From assembly GCA_900553315.1 (NCBI GenBank), contig USCW01000049.1, forward strand, positions 1-9,872: a stretch of DNA of 9,872 nucleotides. The letters are read 5' to 3'. Position 1 is the stretch's first letter; each line of letters begins with the position of its first letter. The DNA comes from an uncultured Eubacteriales bacterium (GTDB lineage Bacteria > Bacillota > Clostridia > Christensenellales > Aristaeellaceae). Shown here piece by piece: positions 1-6,970 of the stretch. The notes beneath the pieces were generated by a model that made no database searches, had not been told where the DNA came from, and was given only the letters and a program-made list of their open reading frames with translations. The position numbers and the translations under genes were made by a program.

Positions 1-48
1 TCATACAGTATGCCCATGCGAGGTGGGCGCGGGTTCCTGCTAGTTGGT

Positions 49-100
49 TGAGTCCGCGGCGGCTGACAGAGCCGCCGCGGACATGCGGCGTGGGGGACGC
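49..100 (+). repeat. GC-rich hairpin repeat, left copy
   Basis: Positions 52-64 and 70-82 form a perfect 13-bp stem (GTCCGCGGCGGCT and its complement) around the 5-nt loop GACAG. Bases 49-92 recur in inverted orientation at 8285-8328 with one difference in 44 (G56). Similarity continues weakly to about base 100 with one gap. No coding function or T-tract is attached to the stem. This looks like a short dispersed intergenic palindrome of the REP/MITE kind, though that class is an inference from the two copies seen here. Confidence 0.8.
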
Positions 101-122
101 GGCGAACTTCGCTGCATTTTAT

Positions 123-150
123 GTGCTCAGGGTAGATGGGCACTTTTTTT
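123..150 (+). terminator. Possible weak intrinsic terminator of an upstream gene
   Basis: GTGCTC (123-128) can pair with GGGCAC (138-143), one pair being U-G, around a 9-nt loop. It is followed directly by seven T (144-150). The stem is only 6 bp, so termination may be poor. It would serve a transcript entering from the left edge of the window. Confidence 0.35.
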
Positions 151-250
151 GGTTTTGGGGATTGGCTGGGCGTTGTGGCGAGCGGGTGTGCTTCGGCGCG
201 GATGGCCTGCGTACATTTTGAATAATTTTGAAAAAAGTTTTTGTAGGTTA

Positions 251-279
251 TTGACGGCTGACAAATATCGTGCTAATAT
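251..279 (+). promoter_or_regulatory. Extended -10 sigma-A promoter of the five-gene operon
   Basis: TTGACG (251-256) and TAATAT (274-279) are separated by exactly 17 bases. TG at 271-272 gives the extended -10 form TGcTAATAT. Transcription would start near 286, leaving an untranslated leader of only about 30 bases, too short for a riboswitch. An imperfect palindrome, TTGaCggctGaCAA (251-264), overlaps the -35 box and is a possible but unproven operator position. Confidence 0.75.
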
Positions 280-317
280 GATTACAGAAATATCAAGGAA
301 ATATTTGGAGGACGATT

Positions 318-1589
318 ATGACGAGCTCCAGACAGGATCAGCTGATTGCGCTCATTCAGGAGCAGATTCGACCAGCCGTCGGCTGTACGGAACCCGGCGC
401 GGCGGCGTATGCAGCGGCGGTGGCTGCGCAGACGCTGGGCGAAACGCCGGAGCGCCTGATGGTCTCCGTGAGCCGGAATATTTTGAAGAATGCGATGGGT
501 GTGGGCATTCCCGGCACCGATATGGTGGGCTTGCCGATTGCCGTGGCGCTGGGGGCGCTTTGCGGGGATGCGGGCGCAGGTCTTGCGGTGCTGCACAACA
601 TCACCGATGAGGACGTGGCGCAGGCGCAGAAGCTGGTGGACGCGCAGGGCGTGCAGGTGTGCTTGAGCGATCATCCGCAGAAGCTGTACATTGACGTGCT
701 GGCCGAGGCGGGGGAGCATAGCGCACGCACCGTCATCGCGGGTACGCATACGAATATTATCCGTATTGAGAAGAACGGTCAATGCATCAGCACCGGCGAC
801 GGCGCGGAAGAGAGCGGCGCGGCTGGCGGAGGTGCGGAGCTGTCCTTGAAGGAAATTGACGATTTTGTTCGCTCGGTGTCTTCGGAAAAGCTGAACTTCC
901 TGCGGGAGTGCATCGACATGAACAGCGCGATCTCGCAGGAGGGCTTGGAGCATCCTTACGGTCTGGGCATCGGGCAGAGCATTTATGAAACCCTGCCGGA
1001 GAACAACAGCGAGGAGAATTACGCGCTGGCTGTGACCTGCGCGGCGGCGGACGCTCGCATGGGCGGCTGCACCCTGCCGGTCATGTCCTCCTGCGGCAGC
1101 GGCAATCAGGGCCTGACGGCCACCCTGCCGGTGATCGCCGTGGCCCGCAAGCGCGGCCTCAGTGAAGAGGATACCTTCCGGGCGCTGGCTTACAGTCTGC
1201 TGGTGACGATCCATGTGAAGCAGCACTTGGGCAAGCTGTCCGCCTTGTGTGCGTGCAGCGTGGGCGCGTCCATCGGCACGGCCTGTGCGCTGACGTATTT
1301 GGATGGCGGCACCCTTCAGCAGATTGGTCATTGCGTGGACAACGTGGTGGCGGATGTTTCCGGCGTGATCTGCGACGGCGCGAAGGCGGGCTGTGCGCTG
1401 AAGATCGCTACGGGCGTATCCAGCGCCTTCCGCGGCGCGATGCTGGCCATGAAGAACCGCAACGCCTCCGCGCTGGACGGCATTGTAGGCCACGACCCGG
1501 AGGCCTCGGTGGATAACCTCGGAAATCTGTGCAATACCGGTATGCTGGACACGGATCGCGTGATCCTCGACATGCTGGTCTGTAAATAA
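318..1589 (+). CDS. UPF0597 / L-serine dehydratase alpha-like protein (possible cysteine desulfidase)
   Basis: The 423-residue product is full length for the UPF0597 / L-cysteine desulfidase (CyuA-like) family. These cytosolic [4Fe-4S] enzymes are related to the alpha chain of bacterial L-serine dehydratases and remove H2S or water from L-cysteine or L-serine to give pyruvate and ammonia. Visible signatures are the N-terminal RPAVGCTEPGAAAYA (Cys23), the LKNAMGVGIPGTD stretch, the SCGSGNQG glycine-rich motif, LCACSVGASIG (Cys311, Cys313) and GVICDGAKAGCALKI (Cys352, Cys359). Cys23, one of Cys311/Cys313, and Cys352 match the spacing expected for cluster ligands; this assignment is inferred. 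The start is fixed by GGAGGA at 307-312, five bases before the ATG. It is the first gene of the operon, 39 bases before the next. The exact substrate cannot be read from sequence, and a non-cysteine, non-serine substrate is possible given the sugar-importer context. Confidence 0.9.
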   Translation: MTSSRQDQLIALIQEQIRPAVGCTEPGAAAYAAAVAAQTLGETPERLMVSVSRNILKNAMGVGIPGTDMVGLPIAVALGALCGDAGAGLAVLHNITDEDVAQAQKLVDAQGVQVCLSDHPQKLYIDVLAEAGEHSARTVIAGTHTNIIRIEKNGQCISTGDGAEESGAAGGGAELSLKEIDDFVRSVSSEKLNFLRECIDMNSAISQEGLEHPYGLGIGQSIYETLPENNSEENYALAVTCAAADARMGGCTLPVMSSCGSGNQGLTATLPVIAVARKRGLSEEDTFRALAYSLLVTIHVKQHLGKLSALCACSVGASIGTACALTYLDGGTLQQIGHCVDNVVADVSGVICDGAKAGCALKIATGVSSAFRGAMLAMKNRNASALDGIVGHDPEASVDNLGNLCNTGMLDTDRVILDMLVCK

Positions 1590-1628
1590 GCAACCAAAGC
1601 ATCTACTATTTTGAAGGAGGAACTCATC

Positions 1629-2597
1629 ATGGATAAGCGCACTCGTGTATTTAACGCTCTGGACAAGAAGCCCGTTGACCACGTCCCGGTTGGTTTCTGG
1701 TATCACTTCGCCGGTGAACAGGCGGTGGGCGAGGGCTGTGTGAAGGCGCACAAGGACTACGTGCATGACTGTGATCTGGACATGCTGAAGATCATGTGCG
1801 ACGGCTACTTCCCCTATCCCGTGCCCGAGGACTGCAAGACCGCGTCCGACTGGAAGAACCTCCAGCCGCTGGGCAAGGATCATCCCTTCATTAAGGAGCA
1901 GGTGGAGCGTGCCCGCCGTCTGGTGGAAGAGGTGGGCAAGGAAATGCCCGTGTTCTACAACGTGTTTGCGCCCTTCTCCTCCATCCGCTTTGGCGCGGGC
2001 GAGGATCGCGTGATGCACGATATCCGTGAGGATAAGCTGGCTGTGATGCACGCGCTGGACGTGATCGCGCAGGACAACGCCCTGCTGGCGGAGCTGCTCA
2101 TCACCGAGGCAGGCTGCGACGGCGTGTACTACTGCGTGCAGGGCGGCGAGGTTGGCCGCTTCACCGTGGACGAGTACAAGGAAATGATCGCTCCCAGCGA
2201 CCTGTATGTGCTGGAGCACGCGAACCGCTTCAGCAAGTATAACATCATGCATTGCTGCGGCTGGGCCGGTGCGAAGAACCAGATCGAGCTGTGGAAGGAT
2301 TATCCCGTGAAGTGCATCAACTGGGCCGTATATGTGGAGGAGCTGCCGCTGGAAGAGGGCCGTTACTTCTTCGGCGATAAGGCGTGCCTCGGCGGCTTCC
2401 AGAGCCTGCATCAGGAAGGCAAGACCCACAAGGGCGTCCTGCACAACGGCACCAAGGAAGAGGTGCAGGAGTTCACCCGCAACCTGATTCTGTCCTTCGG
2501 CAAGCGCGGCCTGCTGCTGGGCGCTGACTGCACCGTGAATGAGCACATCGACCACGACCGCATCCGCTGGGTCGTCGAGGCCGCCCGCTCCATCTAA
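1629..2597 (+). CDS. Uroporphyrinogen decarboxylase-superfamily protein, methyltransferase-like
   Basis: The product has 322 residues from the ATG at 1629, placed 8 bases after AAGGAGG (1614-1620). The frame also opens at a TTG at 1611, but that overlaps the ribosome binding site and is unlikely. The N-terminal pattern TRVFNALDKKPVDHVPVGFW is typical of UroD/MtaA-type proteins. True haem-pathway UroD carries an RQAGRY motif, which is absent here. Instead IMHCCGWAG supplies His208 and Cys210 in an HxC arrangement, and LLLGADCTV supplies Cys301. This matches the HxC...Cys zinc site of the MtaA/CmuA corrinoid methyltransferases, where zinc activates a thiol methyl acceptor. I therefore infer a cytosolic methyltransferase-like or related enzyme rather than a decarboxylase of haem synthesis. 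No corrinoid-binding protein is encoded in the window. It sits between the UPF0597 gene and the importer genes, with 39-base gaps on each side. Confidence 0.85.
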   Translation: MDKRTRVFNALDKKPVDHVPVGFWYHFAGEQAVGEGCVKAHKDYVHDCDLDMLKIMCDGYFPYPVPEDCKTASDWKNLQPLGKDHPFIKEQVERARRLVEEVGKEMPVFYNVFAPFSSIRFGAGEDRVMHDIREDKLAVMHALDVIAQDNALLAELLITEAGCDGVYYCVQGGEVGRFTVDEYKEMIAPSDLYVLEHANRFSKYNIMHCCGWAGAKNQIELWKDYPVKCINWAVYVEELPLEEGRYFFGDKACLGGFQSLHQEGKTHKGVLHNGTKEEVQEFTRNLILSFGKRGLLLGADCTVNEHIDHDRIRWVVEAARSI

Positions 2598-2636
2598 TCT
2601 TATTGATTTATCGCTTCCAGAGGGGAGGAATCCCGC

Positions 2637-3578
2637 GTGCAATCCGTTCAGGCGTACACGAAGGAACGCAGGCAAGCCAGTCTATGGCGGCGCATGGGAC
2701 GCTGCTGGCAGCTGTATCTGCTGCTGATCCCTGCGGTCATCTATATTTTCATTTTCAATTACCTACCGTTGTACGGCATCCAGATCGCCTTCCGCAACTA
2801 TTCTCCGCGCAAGGGCTACTGGGGTTCCGCGTGGGTGGGCTGGAAATACTTTGATCGGTTCTTCAGCTCGCCGGACTGCTGGAAGCTGATTAAAAACACG
2901 CTGTCTCTGAGTATCTACTCGCTGGTGGTCGGTTTCCCGCTTCCCATTATTCTGGCGCTGCTGCTGAACCAGTGCACGAAGACGGGCTTCAAAAAGCTCG
3001 TGCAGAATGTGATCTATGCGCCCCACTTCATTTCCATGGTGGTGCTGGTCGGTATGATCAACGTCATGTTCTCCGTGAACTCCGGCGTGGTGAATACCGT
3101 CATTGAGAAGCTGGGCGGGGAGCGGGTGCTGTTCACCGGTCAGGCGGAGTGTTTCCCGCACCTGTATGTGTGGTCGGGCGTGTGGCAGAGCGTCGGCTGG
3201 AACTCCGTGATCTACTTCGCGGCGCTTTCCTCTGTCAGCGAGGACCTGCACGACGCGGCTATCGTGGACGGCGCAAGCAAGCTTCAGCGTATTCTGAACA
3301 TCGACCTGCCGACCATTATGCCTACCATCACCATCATGTTGGTGCTGCAGATCGGCCAGCTGATGAACGTTGGCTTCGAAAAGGTGTATCTGATGCAGAA
3401 CAACCTGAATCTGGCTGCGTCCGAGACCATTCAGACCTACGTGTACAAGCAGGGCTTGCAAAACGCAGACTACGGCTACTCCACGGCGGTCGGCCTGTTC
3501 AACAACGTCGTCAACTTTGTTCTGCTGTTCTCGGTGAACAGCATCACCCGCAAAATCGGCGGCAGCAGTCTGTGGTAA
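2637..3578 (+). CDS. lplB: ABC transporter permease, LplB family
   Basis: This 313-residue inner-membrane permease belongs to the LplB-type CUT1 carbohydrate importers. It starts with GTG, seven bases after AGGGGAGGA (2621-2629). Hydrophobic segments lie at about residues 25-45 (LYLLLIPAVIYIFIFNYLP), 88-112, 122-145, 177-199, 228-247 and 282-306, giving the usual six helices. The EAA-type loop that docks the ATPase is DAAIVDGASKLQRILNIDLP from residue 206, with the conserved DGAS core. The N-terminal NYLPLYGIQIAF and later APHFISMVVLVGM stretches are typical of this family, which often moves oligosaccharides or glycosides. It pairs with the next gene as a heterodimer. No ATPase gene is in the window, so a shared MsmK-type ATPase from another locus is inferred. 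Confidence 0.93.
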   Translation: MQSVQAYTKERRQASLWRRMGRCWQLYLLLIPAVIYIFIFNYLPLYGIQIAFRNYSPRKGYWGSAWVGWKYFDRFFSSPDCWKLIKNTLSLSIYSLVVGFPLPIILALLLNQCTKTGFKKLVQNVIYAPHFISMVVLVGMINVMFSVNSGVVNTVIEKLGGERVLFTGQAECFPHLYVWSGVWQSVGWNSVIYFAALSSVSEDLHDAAIVDGASKLQRILNIDLPTIMPTITIMLVLQIGQLMNVGFEKVYLMQNNLNLAASETIQTYVYKQGLQNADYGYSTAVGLFNNVVNFVLLFSVNSITRKIGGSSLW

Positions 3579-3591
3579 AGGAGGCAGCATT

Positions 3592-4488
3592 ATGGCGGTA
3601 ACAAGAAAAACCAAAGGCGACCGCGTCTTCGATGTGGTCAACTTCATCATCCTGCTGCTGATCTGCCTGATCGTGGCTTACCCGCTGTACTTTGTCATCA
3701 TTGCATCCATCAGCGATCCCAACGTGGTGAACAAGGGCGGCGTGATCTTCTGGCCCAAGGGCGCGACGCTGCTGGGCTATCAGAAGCTCTTTCAGGACCA
3801 GACCATCTGGCGCGGCTATGCCAACACCTTTTTCTATACCCTGTGCGGTACGGTGCTGGACGTGGTCGTGACCACCTGCGCGGCGTATGCCCTGTCCCGC
3901 AAGGACTTGGTGGGCCGCAAGGGTCTGATGCGCTACTTCATCTTTACCATGTATTTCTCCGGCGGCCTGATTCCACTGTTCATCCAGATCAACAAGATGG
4001 GTCTGTACAACACCCGCTGGGTGCTGATCCTGCTGGGCACGGTGTCGGTTTACAACCTGATTATCGCCCGTACCTTCTTTGAGACCAGCATTCCCGACGA
4101 GCTGCTGGAGGCGGCTAAGCTGGACGGATGCAGCGACCTGCGGTTTTTCGGCTCCATCGTGGTGCCGCTGTCCTCGGCGGTCATCGCCGTGCTGGCGGTG
4201 TACTACGGCGTGGGCCATTGGAACCAGTACTTCAACGCCCTGATCTACGTCTCCAAGCAGGAATACTATCCCTTGCAGATCGTCCTGCGTGAGATTCTGA
4301 TCCAGGCGCGTCAGACCGAGGTGGCCGTGACCGAGGGTCAGATCGCTGAAATGATCGAGCGCAACAAGTACGCTGAGCTCATTAAGTACGGCGTGATCGT
4401 GGTATCCTCGCTGCCGGTCATGATGATGTATCCCTTTGCCCAGAAGTTCTTCGTCAAGGGCGTCATGCTGGGCGCGGTGAAGGGATAA
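3592..4488 (+). CDS. ytcP: ABC transporter permease, YtcP (MalG-like) family
   Basis: This 298-residue protein is the second membrane subunit of the importer. Its ribosome binding site AAAGGAGG (3577-3584) overlaps the TAA stop of the first permease, and only 13 bases separate the two genes, suggesting translational coupling. The start MAVTRKTKGDRVFDVVNF, followed by a strongly hydrophobic IILLLICLIVAYPLYFVIIA helix, is typical of YtcP. The EAA loop LLEAAKLDGCSDLRFFGSIVVPLS (Glu173-Ala174-Ala175, Asp178-Gly179) is intact. The C-terminal PVMMMYPFAQKFFVKGVMLGAVKG matches the standard family ending. It works with the LplB partner and the binding protein encoded next. The substrate cannot be read from this subunit. 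Confidence 0.93.
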   Translation: MAVTRKTKGDRVFDVVNFIILLLICLIVAYPLYFVIIASISDPNVVNKGGVIFWPKGATLLGYQKLFQDQTIWRGYANTFFYTLCGTVLDVVVTTCAAYALSRKDLVGRKGLMRYFIFTMYFSGGLIPLFIQINKMGLYNTRWVLILLGTVSVYNLIIARTFFETSIPDELLEAAKLDGCSDLRFFGSIVVPLSSAVIAVLAVYYGVGHWNQYFNALIYVSKQEYYPLQIVLREILIQARQTEVAVTEGQIAEMIERNKYAELIKYGVIVVSSLPVMMMYPFAQKFFVKGVMLGAVKG

Positions 4489-4541
4489 GCAAGCGTAATT
4501 CGGCGCAGGCAAGCGCTGAGAATAAAAAAGGAGGTCATCCC

Positions 4542-6134
4542 ATGTTCAAACGCATCGTGTGTACCCTGCTCACAGTCATTTTTGTGCTGACGAGCGCGGC
4601 TGCCGCCTTCGCGGAGAGTGAGATCACTTTCCCGCTGGTGGACGAGCCGCTGACCTTGAAGTTCATGGCCCCCCGTCCCTCCAACTTCGCCAACGGCTAT
4701 GCCGACATGAAGCTGTTCAAGGAATACGAGGAAAAGACCGGCATCCACATCGAGTGGGAAGAGGTGCCGGAATCCGGCTGGGCTGAGAAGATTCAGCTGG
4801 TGCTGAACTCCTTTGACCTGCCTGACGTGGTGTACGGCGGCGACCTGTCCGTGAGCGACGCTGCCCGCTACGGCAAGGAAGGCGTGCTGATCCCTCTGAA
4901 CGATCTGATCGAGGAGCACACCGTCAACTTGAAGCATTGGCTGGAAGAGCGCCCTGACATCAAGAAGCTGATCACCGCGCCCGACGGCAACATCTACGGC
5001 ATCCCCGCCATCGACGAGAGCCTGTCCACGCAGGTTGCCGGCGTGCTGGGCATGAACATGACCTGGCTGAAGAATCTGGGTCTGGAAATCCCCACCACCA
5101 TCGATGAGTTCACCGAAGTGCTGCGCGCCTTCAAGACCCAGGACCCCAACAAGAATGGCGAGGCTGACGAGATCCCGCTGTCCTTCCGCTCCACCGATGC
5201 GGCCAACCGCACCACCTGGATCGGCTCCTTCTTCGGCCCCTTCGGCGTTGTGGATGATTCCACCCACATCATGATCAAGGATGGCAAGGTCATCTTCACC
5301 CCCGAGCAGGAAGGCTTCCGCAAGGCGCTGGAGTATTTCCACATGCTGTATGCCGAGGGCTTGATGGATCCCGAAAGCTTCACGCAGGACGACTCCACCT
5401 TCTATGCTAAGTCCCGCTCCAAGGAAGGCATCGGCGCGAGCTACGTGTTCTCCACCTTCGACCTGGACGAGAACAACACCGAGTACAACGACTATGACCT
5501 GATCGACCCCATCAAGGGCGAGGACGGCACCGCGCTGGTGAACCTGGCGGTGTACATCGCGGGCGTTGCGCAGAACCGCTTCGTCATCACTGCGGACTGC
5601 AAGGACCCCGTGGCGGCCATTAAGTGGATCGACTACTGGTGCGACAACGGCGAAAACGCGCTGACCGTGCGTTTCGGCTATGAGGGCGACTCTTGGAAGT
5701 GGCTGGACGAAACCAAGGCTCAGTTCACCGAGCTGGCGCAGACCCCCAACGGCGACACCGTGAACCAGGCCTATGTGTCCCAGTACACCCCCTACTCCCG
5801 TGCGGTGATGTGGGAACTGCAGGATCTGTGGCGCAAGAAGAAGAACTCCGCTCCCTACTTCATCGAGCGTGCCGAGAAGGCCAATGGCTCCTATCGTGCC
5901 GCGGCTGTGAAGGAAATGTGGCCCATCGTCGCCTTTGACGAGGAGACCAACGAGCGCTATGCCGAGATCAACACCGACCTGCGCTCCCACATTGAGAGCA
6001 CCATGTGCAACTTCATCATTAACGGCTTCACCGACGCTGATTATGATGCGTTCATCCAGAAGTGCCACGACCTGCACAGCGACGAGCTGGTTCAGATTTA
6101 CCAGACCCGTTACGATCAGTTCATGGCTTCCTAA
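4542..6134 (+). CDS. Extracellular solute-binding protein of the ABC importer (LplA/YtcQ type)
   Basis: The 530-residue protein captures the substrate outside the cell for the two permeases upstream. It has a signal peptide: basic MFKR, a hydrophobic core at residues 5-20 and an Ala-Phe-Ala cleavage site at 22-24, leaving about 506 mature residues. The mature start, with LKFMAPRPSNFANGYADMKLFKEYEEKTGIHIEW split over residues 38-73, is typical of long LplA/YtcQ-type binding proteins. These commonly bind oligosaccharides or uronate-rich glycans. Later PDVVYGGDLS and DGNIYGIPAIDES are family-like pieces. Unlike most Firmicutes relatives, there is no lipobox cysteine; the only early Cys (residue 7) lies within the hydrophobic core. 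The ribosome binding site AAGGAGGT (4528-4535) is near perfect. Codon use is strongly biased to CTG, AAG, GGC and ATC, which fits high expression. A strong terminator follows. Confidence 0.93.
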   Translation: MFKRIVCTLLTVIFVLTSAAAAFAESEITFPLVDEPLTLKFMAPRPSNFANGYADMKLFKEYEEKTGIHIEWEEVPESGWAEKIQLVLNSFDLPDVVYGGDLSVSDAARYGKEGVLIPLNDLIEEHTVNLKHWLEERPDIKKLITAPDGNIYGIPAIDESLSTQVAGVLGMNMTWLKNLGLEIPTTIDEFTEVLRAFKTQDPNKNGEADEIPLSFRSTDAANRTTWIGSFFGPFGVVDDSTHIMIKDGKVIFTPEQEGFRKALEYFHMLYAEGLMDPESFTQDDSTFYAKSRSKEGIGASYVFSTFDLDENNTEYNDYDLIDPIKGEDGTALVNLAVYIAGVAQNRFVITADCKDPVAAIKWIDYWCDNGENALTVRFGYEGDSWKWLDETKAQFTELAQTPNGDTVNQAYVSQYTPYSRAVMWELQDLWRKKKNSAPYFIERAEKANGSYRAAAVKEMWPIVAFDEETNERYAEINTDLRSHIESTMCNFIINGFTDADYDAFIQKCHDLHSDELVQIYQTRYDQFMAS

Positions 6135-6148
6135 TCCCAACCACGCAG

Positions 6149-6181
6149 CCGGGCTGTGGCGTCAGCCACAGCCCGGTTTTT
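6149..6181 (+). terminator. Strong intrinsic terminator of the importer operon
   Basis: CCGGGCTGTGGC (6149-6160) pairs perfectly with GCCACAGCCCGG (6165-6176) around the 4-nt loop GTCA, followed by five T. It begins 14 bases after the binding-protein stop codon and closes the first operon just before the next promoter. Confidence 0.93.
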
Positions 6182-6198
6182 CATTCCGGCTCTGCCCC

Positions 6199-6227
6199 TT
6201 GAGCGGGCGGACAAAATATGCTACAAT
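6199..6227 (+). promoter_or_regulatory. Extended -10 promoter of the regulator-reductase operon
   Basis: TTGAGC (6199-6204) and TACAAT (6222-6227) are 17 bases apart. TG at 6219-6220 gives the extended -10 form TGcTACAAT. Initiation near 6234 gives a leader of about 78 bases before the GntR start codon. The spacer contains GGACAAAA, similar to the TGACAAA in the spacer of the first promoter. TATC-TAC-GATA (6259-6269) in the leader is a small palindrome that could be an operator, but this is speculative. Confidence 0.75.
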
Positions 6228-6311
6228 AAATGGAAATTCGACTGTCAGGAAGTGTCTGTATCTACGATAGCGCAGTCCCCTGTACGTCAAAGAGGATGGA
6301 GGGGCTTTTCC

Positions 6312-6944
6312 ATGAAATCCGAGGCTAAAACGCTTTCGGCTCAAATTCATGATTCCATTTTGGAAATGATTATCAACGCGGGTGCGGGCACCGAGAACAT
6401 GCTGCTGACCGAGAGTTCTCTGGTGGAGCGCTTCGGCGTGAGCAAAGCGCCGGTGCGTGAGGCGCTGCTGCGGCTGTGCGCGGAGGAGGTGCTGACCAGC
6501 ATTCCCCGCTGCGGCTATGTGGTGGTACGCGTGGGTGAGAAGAGCGGACGCGATAACATGGTGGTGCGCGCCATGCTGGAAACGGCCTCACTGGAGCGTT
6601 ATTTCGACCTGTTCACGCCTGAAAGGATTGAGCACATCGCCCGGAAGCTTGAGGTTGCGCGGGAAATCTGTGCAAAGGACAAGAGCATCTGGACGGTATG
6701 GCAGCAGAACATTACCTTTCACAGCGATCTGATCTCTATTTCGGACAATCCCTATTTGGTCAAGCATCTGACCAACTGCATTGAGGTGGAACGCCGCTTC
6801 TATGCGCAGAACCATTTTGGACTGAATAAGGGCTTTGAAACAAAGTATTGTCCTGAAGCGCATGAGCTGATCCTTGAAGCGATCCGCAAGGGTGACAAGG
6901 AACAGGCGCTTGCGCGGCTGAAAATTGATATTTTGGATACCTGA
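6312..6944 (+). CDS. GntR-family transcriptional regulator, FCD type
   Basis: The product has 210 residues from the ATG at 6312, seven bases after GGAGGGG (6298-6304). Longer in-frame starts near 6156 would run back through the terminator and promoter, so they are rejected. Residues 33-54 (TESSLVERFGVSKAPVREALLR) form the GntR winged-helix DNA-recognition element, with the wing ending near GYVVV (72). Residues about 85-205 are an all-helical FCD ligand domain. FCD regulators usually sense small carboxylates through a metal held by one Asp and several His. Here NITFH gives His137 but Asn133 where Asp is usual; AHELI gives His184; and the final His position is Asp206. The site is thus altered and may bind metal differently or not at all (inferred). 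It is probably the local regulator of both operons. Confidence 0.9.
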   Translation: MKSEAKTLSAQIHDSILEMIINAGAGTENMLLTESSLVERFGVSKAPVREALLRLCAEEVLTSIPRCGYVVVRVGEKSGRDNMVVRAMLETASLERYFDLFTPERIEHIARKLEVAREICAKDKSIWTVWQQNITFHSDLISISDNPYLVKHLTNCIEVERRFYAQNHFGLNKGFETKYCPEAHELILEAIRKGDKEQALARLKIDILDT

Positions 6945-6970
6945 CCTGTTTGCAAGGAGGCTTTTTACTT

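Larger units (their letters stand above)
1..317. other. Gene-free leader region with repeat, weak terminator and promoter
   Basis: No convincing coding region is present. A reading frame opens here on the plus strand, but it crosses the hairpin repeat and then overlaps the first real gene in another frame. In order, the stretch holds a small GCCCA/TGGGC hairpin (12-28), the GC-rich hairpin repeat (49-100), a terminator-like hairpin with seven T (123-150), an AT-rich segment (about 215-300) and the promoter and ribosome binding site of the first operon. Any gene to the left ends outside the window. Confidence 0.7.

Noticed and set aside
286..317. Possible riboswitch before the first operon
   Set aside because: The leader from the predicted start is only about 30 bases, too short for a ligand-binding RNA.
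44..610. 188-codon plus-strand frame at the left edge
   Set aside because: It runs through the hairpin repeat and promoter and overlaps the UPF0597 gene out of frame. The part shared with the right repeat copy is just the palindrome translated.
282..2675. Very long open frame on the minus strand (797 codons)
   Set aside because: It lies antisense to the UPF0597 and UroD-like genes, which have ribosome binding sites and family motifs. It is a by-product of G/C-rich third codon positions, and its His/Gln/Val/Leu-rich translation has no recognisable domain.
2763..4512. Two minus-strand frames (295 and 322 codons) opposite the permeases
   Set aside because: They are antisense shadows of the two well-supported permease genes, rich in His and Gln with no domain pattern.
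4338..6140. 600-codon open frame on the minus strand
   Set aside because: It is antisense to the binding-protein gene, has a low-complexity translation and has no supporting start signals.
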